This document shows, piece by piece, positions 1 to 5,759 of a DNA stretch of 7,076 nucleotides. The number at the start of each line of letters is the position of its first letter. The stretch's first letter is position 1. The stretch comes from Chloroflexota bacterium. GTDB taxonomy: Bacteria; Chloroflexota; Limnocylindria; Limnocylindrales; CSP1-4. The DNA lies in contig JAKAHL010000107.1 in assembly GCA_021815005.1 (NCBI GenBank), positions 1 to 7,076 on the forward strand, given 5' to 3'. The translations under genes and the position numbers were made by a program. The notes beneath the pieces were generated by a model. The model made no database searches. It was given only the letters and a program-made list of their open reading frames with translations, and was not told where the DNA came from.

Positions 1-840
1 CCCGCCTTCGACCTGCACGGCGTCCGCTTCGTCTACGGCCGCCGCCAGGTGGCGCTCGACGGGGTGGACCTGCGGATCGAGCGCGGCGAGCAGGTGGTGC
101 TCCTCGGCGCCAACGGCTCGGGCAAGTCAACGCTCCTCAAGCTGCTCGACGGGATCATCGCGCCGCTGGGCGGCTCCATGCGGGCGATGGGCCGGGACGT
201 CGCCGCGGTGGCGGACGGACACGACGCGTTCCGCTTCCATCGCGAGGTTGGCCTGGTCTTCCAGGACCCCGACATCCAGCTGTTCAGCGCCACCGTGCGC
301 GACGATGTCGCCTTCGGCCCGCTCCAGCTGGGGCTCTCGAGCGAGGCCGTCCGGGCGGCCGTGGATGGGGCGCTGGCGCAGATGGAGATCGGGCACCTGG
401 CGGACCGGGCGCCCTTCGAGCTGTCGGGCGGCGAGAAGAAGCGCGCCGCGATCGCGTCGGTGCTCTCCCTCGGCCCGGAGGTCCTGCTGCTCGACGAGCC
501 CACCGCCGCGCTCGACCCGCGGACCAAGTGGGTGCTCGTCAACCTGATCCGCAAGCTCGGCGAGGCCGGCACGACCCTGGTCACGGCCACGCACGAGCTC
601 GACATCGTGCCGATCATCGCCCGGCGCGTCGTGGTGCTGGGCGAGGACCGCCGGGTGCTCGCGGACGGCCCGACCGAGGCCATCCTGGCCGACCGGGACC
701 TGCTCATCCGCGCCAACCTGATTCACGAGCACCTCCACGAGCACGGAGGCGTCCCCCACGCCCACGAGCACGACGCTGAGCACCACGACGCGGGCGAGCC
801 GATCGCGCCGGAGGGAGGCGCGATCGGGCGCTTGCCCTGA
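1..840 (+). CDS. cbiO: ECF-type nickel/cobalt transporter ATP-binding protein (CbiO/NikO-like), 5' end outside the window
   Basis: This is the cytoplasmic ATPase of an energy-coupling-factor importer, which hydrolyses ATP to drive metal or vitamin uptake through a CbiQ-type partner and a substrate-binding membrane protein. The frame is open to base 1. The residues before the first possible start (GTG at 49) are already normal ABC N-terminal sequence (DLHGVRFVYG), so the gene is truncated by the window edge. In window codons: Walker A GANGSGKST at 36-44, Q-loop VFQDPDIQLF with Q88, signature LSGGEKKR at 141-148, Walker B VLLLDEP at 161-167, and the switch histidine H198 in THELD. The DPDxQLF and DDVAFGP motifs are typical of the CbiO/EcfA subfamily. 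Codons 242-262 hold nine histidines (HEHLHEH, PHAHEH, HH), a likely metal-binding tail, which supports nickel or cobalt as substrate; that is inference. It ends with TGA. Membrane partners would lie upstream, out of view. Confidence 0.9.
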   Translation, partial: PAFDLHGVRFVYGRRQVALDGVDLRIERGEQVVLLGANGSGKSTLLKLLDGIIAPLGGSMRAMGRDVAAVADGHDAFRFHREVGLVFQDPDIQLFSATVRDDVAFGPLQLGLSSEAVRAAVDGALAQMEIGHLADRAPFELSGGEKKRAAIASVLSLGPEVLLLDEPTAALDPRTKWVLVNLIRKLGEAGTTLVTATHELDIVPIIARRVVVLGEDRRVLADGPTEAILADRDLLIRANLIHEHLHEHGGVPHAHEHDAEHHDAGEPIAPEGGAIGRLP

Positions 841-904
841 TCGAGGGTCTGGGCGCCAGCCGCGGCCTCACCGGGGCGCCGAGCCACGTGACGATCGGGG
901 GCTA

Positions 905-923
905 CCCGGGCTGCGGGCCCGGG
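905..923. terminator. GC-rich hairpin between convergent cbiO and selC
   Basis: A perfect 7-bp stem CCCGGGC/GCCCGGG with a 5-nt loop sits between the cbiO stop and the 3' end of the minus-strand selenocysteine tRNA. Its position between convergent genes suits a shared bidirectional terminator. Neither strand shows a T-run after it, so it is not a classical intrinsic terminator; in very GC-rich genomes U-less hairpins of this kind are common but unproven. The remainder of 841-937 shows nothing else recognisable. Confidence 0.35.
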
Positions 924-937
924 GCGTCCGTGCCGGC

Positions 938-1034
938 TGGCGGGAGCGCATGAGAGTCGAACTCACCGTGCGACGCCGAGCGCCGCGCCACTGGTTTTGA
1001 AGACCAGGAGGCCCACCGGGACCCATCCGCTCCC
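938..1034 (-). tRNA. selC: Selenocysteine tRNA, tRNA-Sec (anticodon TCA)
   Basis: tRNA-Sec is charged with serine, converted by SelA using selenophosphate, and delivered by SelB to recoded UGA codons. On the minus strand the cloverleaf folds as follows. The acceptor 5' strand GGGAGCGG is at 1034-1027. The extended 6-bp D stem GGGTCC/GGGCCT has a 4-nt loop CGGT (1024-1009). The anticodon stem CTGGT/ACCAG encloses loop CTTCAAA, with anticodon TCA at 1000-998. A long variable arm (990-967) has a stem of about 7 bp. The T stem GTGAG/CTCAT has loop TTCGACT (966-950), and the acceptor 3' strand is 949-942. Discriminator G is at 941 and an encoded CCA at 940-938. The 6-bp D stem with 4-nt loop, the UCA anticodon and the long variable arm are hallmarks of bacterial tRNA-Sec. 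Seven acceptor pairs are Watson-Crick; the eighth (1027/949) is G-G. The total is 97 nt. It is divergent from selD. Confidence 0.93.
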
Positions 1035-1042
1035 CCGCAGGG

Positions 1043-1048
1043 ATCATA
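1043..1048 (-). promoter_or_regulatory. -10 box of the selC promoter
   Basis: On the minus strand the hexamer TATGAT lies 8 nt before the first base of the mature tRNA, in otherwise AT-poor DNA. Transcription would then start within a few bases of the tRNA 5' end, leaving almost no leader for RNase P to remove. No convincing -35 hexamer is visible at 16-18 bp spacing; the sequence there is GC-rich. Confidence 0.5.
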
Positions 1049-1172
1049 GGGTGCCCGGCCCGGCCCTCGCCCGGGCGCCGCCACGGCACCCCTCGGCCGG
1101 CAGGCGCGCCAACGCACCGCCCGGCCGCCCCGGGCATCTCGGCACCGCCGCGGGCGCACAGAGACGCCGCCG

Positions 1173-1217
1173 ATCCTGTGACGACCTGCCCACGCCGGGG
1201 TTCCCGAGCGACAGGAT
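1173..1217. repeat. Inverted repeat in the selC-selD divergent intergenic region
   Basis: The arms ATCCTGT (1173-1179) and ACAGGAT (1211-1217) are perfectly complementary, separated by 31 nt. Beyond a bulged G the stem can continue with GCC/GGC. It lies just upstream of the selD start and its putative -10 box, so it could be an operator or a leader hairpin. No regulator is identified, and the long spacer means a chance occurrence cannot be excluded. Confidence 0.3.
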
Positions 1218-1251
1218 GGCCGTCGCCGGCGGACCGCGAGAGCACCTTCGG

Positions 1252-1257
1252 TATCCT
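1252..1257 (+). promoter_or_regulatory. Possible -10 box for a leaderless selD transcript
   Basis: TATCCT matches the TANNNT consensus and ends 6 nt before the selD ATG, the spacing seen when transcription begins at the start codon. No purine-rich Shine-Dalgarno sequence precedes that ATG. No good -35 is visible. This is suggestive only. Confidence 0.3.
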
Positions 1258-1263
1258 GCCGGG

Positions 1264-2346
1264 ATGAGCCCGCTGTCCTCCTTCCCCTCCATCCGTCTCA
1301 CCGAGCTCACCGACTGCGGCGGGTGTGCCGCCAAGCTGGGCGCCGACCTGCTCGCCGACGCGCTGGCGGGCCTCGGCTCCGGCGCTCCCGGCGGGTCCAC
1401 GAGCGGCGAGGGGCTGATCGCGGGGCTGGAGCCGGCCGACGACGCCGCCGCCTACCGCATCAGCGAGGACCTCGCCATCCTCGGCACCCTCGACTTCTTT
1501 CCGCCCCTCGTGGACGACCCGGTGGCGTTTGGCGAGATCGCCGCGACGAACGCGCTGTCCGACATCTTCGCGATGGGCGGGCGCGTCCTGTTCGCGCTCT
1601 CGATCGCCGCGTTCCCCGAGGACCTGCCGCGCGACGTGCTCGCGGCCATCTTCGAGGCGGCCGCCAGCAAGGTGCGCGAGGCCGGCGGCCTGCTCGCGGG
1701 CGGCCACACGATCAAGGACCCCGAGCCCAAGTACGGCCTCGCGGTCGTCGGCGCAGTCCACCCGGACCGGATGTTCCGCAAGGGCGGGGCGCGCCCTGGC
1801 GACGCGCTGCTGCTCACCAAGCGCCTCGGCACCGGCCTGCTGGTCAGCGGCCGCAAGGCCGAGGGCGCCCGGCAGGAGGATTTCGACGCGGCGGTCGACC
1901 AGATGCGGCAGCTGAACCGGGCGGCCGCCGATGCGTTCGGGCGGCACGGCATCCGCGGCGCCACCGACGTGACCGGGTTCGGCCTGCTTGGCCACGGCCT
2001 GGAGATGGCGCGGGCGTCGGGCACGCGGCTCGCCTTCGAGGCGGCGGCGCTGCCAACGCTCCGCGGGGCGCTCGAGGCGGCGCGGTCCGGGGCCGAGACG
2101 GGCGGCGCGGGACACAATCGCCGCTTCACGGCGAGCGCCCTGAGGCTGGACCCCGCGGTAGTCCCCGAGATGGTGGCCCTCGCCCACGATCCGCAGACCT
2201 CGGGCGGCCTGCTCGCCGCGGTGCCGCCGGCCGACCTCGCCGCGGTCCTCGCCGACCTGAATGCCTCGGGCGTCGAGGCCTGGCAGGTCGGCGAGGTGGA
2301 GGCGCTCGCCGAGGGCGAGGCGCCGGGAGTCGCGCTCCGCCAGTAG
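1264..2346 (+). CDS. selD: Selenide, water dikinase (selenophosphate synthetase), Cys form
   Basis: SelD makes selenophosphate, AMP and phosphate from selenide and ATP in the cytoplasm. Selenophosphate is the selenium donor for selenocysteinyl-tRNA (SelA) and for 2-selenouridine in tRNA. The 360-residue product is close to the usual size of about 347. Visible signatures: N-terminal CGGCAAK with C21 and K24, aligning with E. coli C17 and K20; DDAAAY (nucleotide site); LDFFPPLVDDP; the near-invariant IAATNALSDIFAMGG; LAGGHTI; DVTGFGLLGH; and DPQTSGGLL near the C-terminus. The ATG at 1264 puts RLTEL at about the position seen in the E. coli protein. An in-frame ATG at 1216 would add 16 residues of non-conserved sequence. 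C21 is encoded by TGT, one base from TGA, whereas every other Cys codon in the window is TGC. The stop is TAG. It is divergent from selC, in agreement with a Sec pathway. selA and selB are not adjacent here. Confidence 0.96.
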   Translation: MSPLSSFPSIRLTELTDCGGCAAKLGADLLADALAGLGSGAPGGSTSGEGLIAGLEPADDAAAYRISEDLAILGTLDFFPPLVDDPVAFGEIAATNALSDIFAMGGRVLFALSIAAFPEDLPRDVLAAIFEAAASKVREAGGLLAGGHTIKDPEPKYGLAVVGAVHPDRMFRKGGARPGDALLLTKRLGTGLLVSGRKAEGARQEDFDAAVDQMRQLNRAAADAFGRHGIRGATDVTGFGLLGHGLEMARASGTRLAFEAAALPTLRGALEAARSGAETGGAGHNRRFTASALRLDPAVVPEMVALAHDPQTSGGLLAAVPPADLAAVLADLNASGVEAWQVGEVEALAEGEAPGVALRQ

Positions 2347-2392
2347 CGCGAGGCGGGCCGGGGTCGCCCTGCGCTGCGTCGCTTACCCCGGG

Positions 2393-2485
2393 CGCGGCGC
2401 GGGGCAACGGGGTCGCGGCCGCCGGGCGCGGCGACGCTTTGCGGGGCGACGACGGTCAGCGCACCCGGGTCCGGGCGCCGGCCAC
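2393..2485. repeat. 93-bp perfect direct repeat, copy 1
   Basis: Identical base for base to 5667-5759, in the same orientation, 3,274 bp apart. It begins 46 nt after the selD stop. It contains a short GTCGC/GCGAC stem (2412-2416 with 2431-2435) and the palindrome ACCCGGGT. Read on the minus strand it encodes the last nine codons and the stop of the zinc-finger gene at 5730-6299, plus 63 bp of what follows that gene. It could be a REP-like dispersed element or a duplicated gene tail. Confidence 0.9.
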
Positions 2486-2642
2486 GGTTGCGGCCACGAC
2501 ATGCGGAACCCGCGGCACCGGGCCAACCCGCCCGGGTGACCCCCCTCGTTTGGCACCTTGCGCCCCGCGCGCGGCCCGTCACCCTAGCGCCATCAGGCGC
2601 CCGCCGGGGGATGCCCAGCCTCGGCGCGGTCGCACACGGCAC

Positions 2643-2650
2643 GGAGGGAG
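2643..2650 (+). promoter_or_regulatory. Ribosome binding site deciding the GTG start of the lipoprotein gene
   Basis: GGAGGGAG lies 4 nt before the GTG at 2655 (7 nt measured from its GGAGG core). It is one of only two strong Shine-Dalgarno sequences in the window. It selects the GTG over the downstream in-frame ATG (residue 14), which would cut the signal peptide. Confidence 0.7.
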
Positions 2651-2654
2651 CCCT

Positions 2655-4805
2655 GTGGATCGCTCGTCAACCGCCCGGCGATGCCTCGCCGCCATGGTCC
2701 TCGCGACGCTCGCCGGCGCCTGCGGTGGCAGCCCGGCCGCCACGGCACCCGGCGCGACGGGCGCCATGGGTGGGACCGCCTCGAGCCCGGTGCCCTCCGG
2801 CCCCACGGCGACGCTCGCGCCGGTGCCGTCGTACGCGGTGGCGTCCCCCGTGACCTCGGACGGCGCCGCGGACCTGAGCAGCCTCGTCCCGCCCGACTTC
2901 GAGACCGGCGACGTGCCCGCCTACCAGGCCCCCGCTCCCGCCACCAAGGCCACGGCGAAGGCCGGGCCAGCAGCGCAACTGGCGACCGGGTCGGCCGGCC
3001 CCGACGGCGGCACGATCACGGTGAGCAAGCCGGGCGACCCGCTCGACGGCCTCGCGATCAGCGTCCCGGCCGGCACGTATGCCTCGACGGTCCAGTTCAC
3101 GGTGTCGGAGAAGCCGCTCGACACGAAGGCCGTGGCAGACGGCTACACGGCAGCATCAGCGGTGGTGTCCATCGACAACGGGGGCGTCCCGGCGACCGGC
3201 GACCCCGTCCTCGTGACCATCCCCGCGGCCATCCCCGACGGCGCCGACGTGGTCGGCCTGTACCTGCACCCGGACGCATCCCTCGACGTCCTCCCGGTCG
3301 TCGCAAGGGACGCCAAGGGTGCCACGGTGGCCGCGCCGCACTTCTCGGACATCGTCCTCGCGCTCGTGGACTGGTCGACGATCCCGACCACCGTGGACTC
3401 CGGCTTCCGGCCCGGGACCGACGACTGGGAGTTCCCCAACTACGGCTCGTTCGTGGCGCCCGGCGGTCACTGCCTAGGCCAGAGCGTGACCGCGATCTGG
3501 TACTACGACACGCAGCGTCTCGCCGGCGCCTCGCCCCTGTACGGGCTGTTCGACAACAACAGCGCCGACCCCAAGACGCCGACGTTCTGGAAGGACGACT
3601 CGGACGGCTACCGCTTCGCCTCCACGATCCAGGTCGAGTCGCCGGCCATCCCGACGGCGGCGGCGTGGTTCCGCTCGTTCAAGACGTCGCCCAACGTGTA
3701 CGCCTACGCGATGCTGCGGGCCGCCATCGGGCTCTCGGGTCGCCCGCAGCTCATGTCGATCGCCGACGCCCAGGGCGGCAGCCGACACGCGATCATCGCC
3801 TACCGCGTGACGCCGCAACGCGTCTACGTCGCGGACCCGAACTACCCGGGCAAGCTGCGGACCATCACCTGGGATCCCGCGACCGGCACGCTGGGCCCGT
3901 ACTACTCCGGTGACAGCGCGGGGTCGATCGCCGCGGGGGGCGGCGTCGCCTACACCCAGTTCGCGTTCCTGCCGTACTCGGCCGCGGTGTCGGACGACCG
4001 CCTCGCCGCCCGGTGGGCGCAGTTCGAGACCAACTCGGTCGGCAGCGACGTGTTCCCGAAGCTCCCGCTCGAGTACGTCAGCGGCCAGGACAGCCAGGGG
4101 AACGACATCTGGACACCGCTCCCCGCCGCCGTGACGACCGACCAGGCCCAGCTCCGCGTGCGGATCGCTGGCACACCGACCGGGTCCCGGCTCGGCGGGT
4201 ACCTGGGCACCAAGCTCGCGGCCCAGGGCACGGGCGAGCTGAAGATCGCGCTCAAGGAGGGCGCCAACGACGTCGGCCTGTTCGAGGAGGGCGCCAAGGA
4301 CGGCTACTGGGAGTACGTGGACTTCGTCCGCGCCGCCGTGACGCGCGAGCCCATCGACATCAACGGAACCTGGGAGGGCACGCTGACGTTCAACGTCATC
4401 ACCGCCGACCAGGCGGCCCAGGACAAGGCCAGCGCCGAGGGGTGCGACTTCTCGATCGCCGAGGCGCTCCGTGACAAGGCGCTCCCGACAACCATCGAGA
4501 TCGTCGCGGACAAGGACGGCACCGGCACCGCCAAGCTGACCATCGACGCGAGCGCAGCCGACCCGCAGGCGTCCGAGGCGTCCAAGCCCACGCCGGTGAG
4601 CCTCACACTGGTCTACCGAGACGGCGAGATCACCTTCGACCTGAGCCAGGCCTGCGGCGGCGCGTCGGCGGCGTGCACCATGACCGGAGTGCCGTCGGCC
4701 GGACCCACCGCGGACCCCGCCGACGACACCATCACCGGTTCGCTCGCCGTCAAGGGCGAGGGCTTCGAGGCCGACGCCGCCTACACCGTGACCCGGCAGC
4801 CGTAA
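2655..4805 (+). CDS. Secreted lipoprotein with ZU5-like region and papain-like cysteine-peptidase-type domain
   Basis: A 716-residue exported protein. A basic N-region, a short hydrophobic segment (LAAMVLATLAG) and lipobox A20-G21-A22-C23 give a lipoprotein signal peptide. A Ser/Thr/Ala/Pro-rich linker runs to about residue 115. Residues 118-238 (GGTITV, ISVPAGTY, FTVSEKPL) resemble a ZU5-type beta domain. Residues 255-400 carry GGHCLGQS with C273, followed by aromatic IWYYD; SRHAIIAYRV with H378; and VADPNYPGK with D394/N396. This Cys-His-Asp/Asn order is that of papain-fold (C39-like) peptidases, so a protease or amidase on the outer membrane face is plausible but untested. The C-terminus from about 568 (INGTWEGTLTF to ITGSLAVKGEG) looks like a beta-barrel, with C597, C667 and C674 possibly disulfide-bonded. 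The stop overlaps the start of the Lgt-like gene (TAATG). I do not recognise a named family for the whole protein. Confidence 0.87.
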   Translation: MDRSSTARRCLAAMVLATLAGACGGSPAATAPGATGAMGGTASSPVPSGPTATLAPVPSYAVASPVTSDGAADLSSLVPPDFETGDVPAYQAPAPATKATAKAGPAAQLATGSAGPDGGTITVSKPGDPLDGLAISVPAGTYASTVQFTVSEKPLDTKAVADGYTAASAVVSIDNGGVPATGDPVLVTIPAAIPDGADVVGLYLHPDASLDVLPVVARDAKGATVAAPHFSDIVLALVDWSTIPTTVDSGFRPGTDDWEFPNYGSFVAPGGHCLGQSVTAIWYYDTQRLAGASPLYGLFDNNSADPKTPTFWKDDSDGYRFASTIQVESPAIPTAAAWFRSFKTSPNVYAYAMLRAAIGLSGRPQLMSIADAQGGSRHAIIAYRVTPQRVYVADPNYPGKLRTITWDPATGTLGPYYSGDSAGSIAAGGGVAYTQFAFLPYSAAVSDDRLAARWAQFETNSVGSDVFPKLPLEYVSGQDSQGNDIWTPLPAAVTTDQAQLRVRIAGTPTGSRLGGYLGTKLAAQGTGELKIALKEGANDVGLFEEGAKDGYWEYVDFVRAAVTREPIDINGTWEGTLTFNVITADQAAQDKASAEGCDFSIAEALRDKALPTTIEIVADKDGTGTAKLTIDASAADPQASEASKPTPVSLTLVYRDGEITFDLSQACGGASAACTMTGVPSAGPTADPADDTITGSLAVKGEGFEADAAYTVTRQP

Positions 4806-5635
4806 TGCTGCCCGTGCTCGCCCAGTTCAGCGTGGCCGGCGCGGACGTCACCGTCCGCGCCTACTCCACGTTCCTCGTGCTGGCGGCCATCGCCGCGGGC
4901 TGGCTGTTCGTCCAGGCGGCAACGGCGCTGGGGGCAGACCGACGACGGGCCGTGGCAGTGCTGGTCGGCGCCGTGGCGGCGGGCGTCGTCGGGGCGCGGG
5001 CGCTCGACGTCGCGCTCAACCCGGCGCACTACGCCGCGGACCCCTGGCAGGTCGTGGCACCCGCCGCGAAGGGCTTCGCGCTTTACGGCGGGCTGGCGGC
5101 CGCGGGCGCGACGGCCCTCCTCGGGTCGTCGTGGATGCGCGTGGACGCGGCCCACCTCGCGGACGCGTCGGTGCCTGCCGTTGCCACCGGGATCACCGTC
5201 ATGCGGGTGGGATGCTTCCTCAACGGCTGCTGCGGCGGCGAGCCCGCCGACCTGCCCTGGGCCGTGACGTTCCCGGCGGGCGGCAGCTCGTGGGGCAGCC
5301 AGCTCCTCGGCGGCTCGACGGGCGCGCTCTTCGGCCACGTCCAGGCCGTCCACCCGACCCAGCTGTACGAGCTCGCGGCCGCGCTCCTCGGCGCATGGGC
5401 GGCCGGCGTCGCGTCCGCGCGCTGGCGCCTGCCGGCCGGCGGCCGGGCCATGCTGTTCGCCGTCCTGTTCCTGGCCTTCCGGGTCGCCAACCAACAGCTC
5501 CGCGCGCCGACGCCGGGGGGCGTGCTCGGGTCGGCGACGCTGACGGCTGCGTACCTCGCGAGCGCACTCGGGGCTGCCGGGCTTCTCGCGGCGCGCGTCC
5601 GGGTCGCGGGACGAACGTCGGCCGCACCCGCCTGA
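4805..5635 (+). CDS. Prolipoprotein diacylglyceryl transferase (Lgt) family membrane protein, divergent
   Basis: Lgt moves diacylglyceryl from phosphatidylglycerol to the lipobox cysteine of prolipoproteins at the membrane. This 276-residue protein has about seven hydrophobic segments, as in Lgt. Family motifs are present: ALYGGLAAAG (E. coli has FHGGLIG), MRVGCFLNG at 133-141 (E. coli GRLGNFING), LPWAVTFP, HPTQLYEL at 183-190, and FRVANQQLR at 225-233 (E. coli FRIIVEFFR). R134 and R226 correspond to the key arginines, but H103 is replaced by Y94, N146 by C137 and E243 by Q230. It may therefore be a paralogue with altered activity rather than the housekeeping Lgt. The CFLNGCC style of motif is, from memory, common in a branch of Lgt-like proteins. 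The ATG shares its A with the stop of the lipoprotein gene and has no Shine-Dalgarno, which points to translational coupling. The lipoprotein could be its substrate; that is inference. Confidence 0.88.
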   Translation: MLPVLAQFSVAGADVTVRAYSTFLVLAAIAAGWLFVQAATALGADRRRAVAVLVGAVAAGVVGARALDVALNPAHYAADPWQVVAPAAKGFALYGGLAAAGATALLGSSWMRVDAAHLADASVPAVATGITVMRVGCFLNGCCGGEPADLPWAVTFPAGGSSWGSQLLGGSTGALFGHVQAVHPTQLYELAAALLGAWAAGVASARWRLPAGGRAMLFAVLFLAFRVANQQLRAPTPGGVLGSATLTAAYLASALGAAGLLAARVRVAGRTSAAPA

Positions 5636-5648
5636 CCCGGGACCGTTG

Positions 5649-5669
5649 GCGGTGCCCCACCCGCACCGC
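5649..5669. terminator. Hairpin between convergent Lgt-like and zinc-finger genes
   Basis: A perfect 7-bp stem GCGGTGC/GCACCGC with loop CCCACCC starts 13 nt after the Lgt-like stop. Its position between convergent genes fits a terminator. There is no T-tract on either strand. Its 3' arm runs 3 nt into repeat copy 2. Confidence 0.35.
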
Positions 5670-5759
5670 GGCGCGGGGCAACGGGGTCGCGGCCGCCGGG
5701 CGCGGCGACGCTTTGCGGGGCGACGACGGTCAGCGCACCCGGGTCCGGGCGCCGGCCAC
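5667..5759. repeat. 93-bp perfect direct repeat, copy 2
   Basis: Identical to 2393-2485, same orientation. It starts 31 nt after the Lgt-like stop and covers the stop and last nine codons of the minus-strand zinc-finger gene, so part of this copy is protein-coding. Flanking bases diverge immediately on the left and, apart from weak similarity noted in the findings, on the right. Confidence 0.9.

Larger units (their letters stand above)
2347..2654. other. 308-bp gap between selD and the lipoprotein gene
   Basis: No gene is supported here; the long open frames through it are GC-driven shadows. It holds the first copy of a 93-bp direct repeat (described separately), a small perfect hairpin GCGCC-ATCA-GGCGC at 2587-2600, and a -35-like TTGGCA at 2550-2555 without a well-placed -10. 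A promoter for the lipoprotein gene is expected here but I cannot place it. Confidence 0.5.

Noticed and set aside
838..903. Selenocysteine readthrough of the cbiO TGA stop
   Set aside because: The frame continues only about 15 residues with no conserved character. The position after a His-rich tail is not a redox site, and convergent tRNA and hairpin follow.
1216..1263. Upstream in-frame ATG at 1216 as the selD start
   Set aside because: It would add 16 residues absent from the family N-terminus, and the sequence upstream is not a well-spaced Shine-Dalgarno. The ATG at 1264 puts the active-site motif at the usual distance.
868..2187. 439-residue minus-strand open frame opposite selD
   Set aside because: It is antisense to a clearly conserved gene and has the biased composition of a GC-driven shadow. 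It also runs through the tRNA-Sec gene.
2550..2586. TTGGCA followed by ACCCTAG as a lipoprotein promoter
   Set aside because: The spacing is well over 20 bp and no -10 hexamer fits at 16-18 bp, so it is not called as a feature.
1323..2654. Frame open upstream of the lipoprotein gene, giving an apparent 1160-residue protein through selD
   Set aside because: The upstream part is Arg/Gly/Pro/Ala-rich shadow sequence in the wrong frame of selD. The true start is the GTG at 2655, with a good Shine-Dalgarno and signal peptide.
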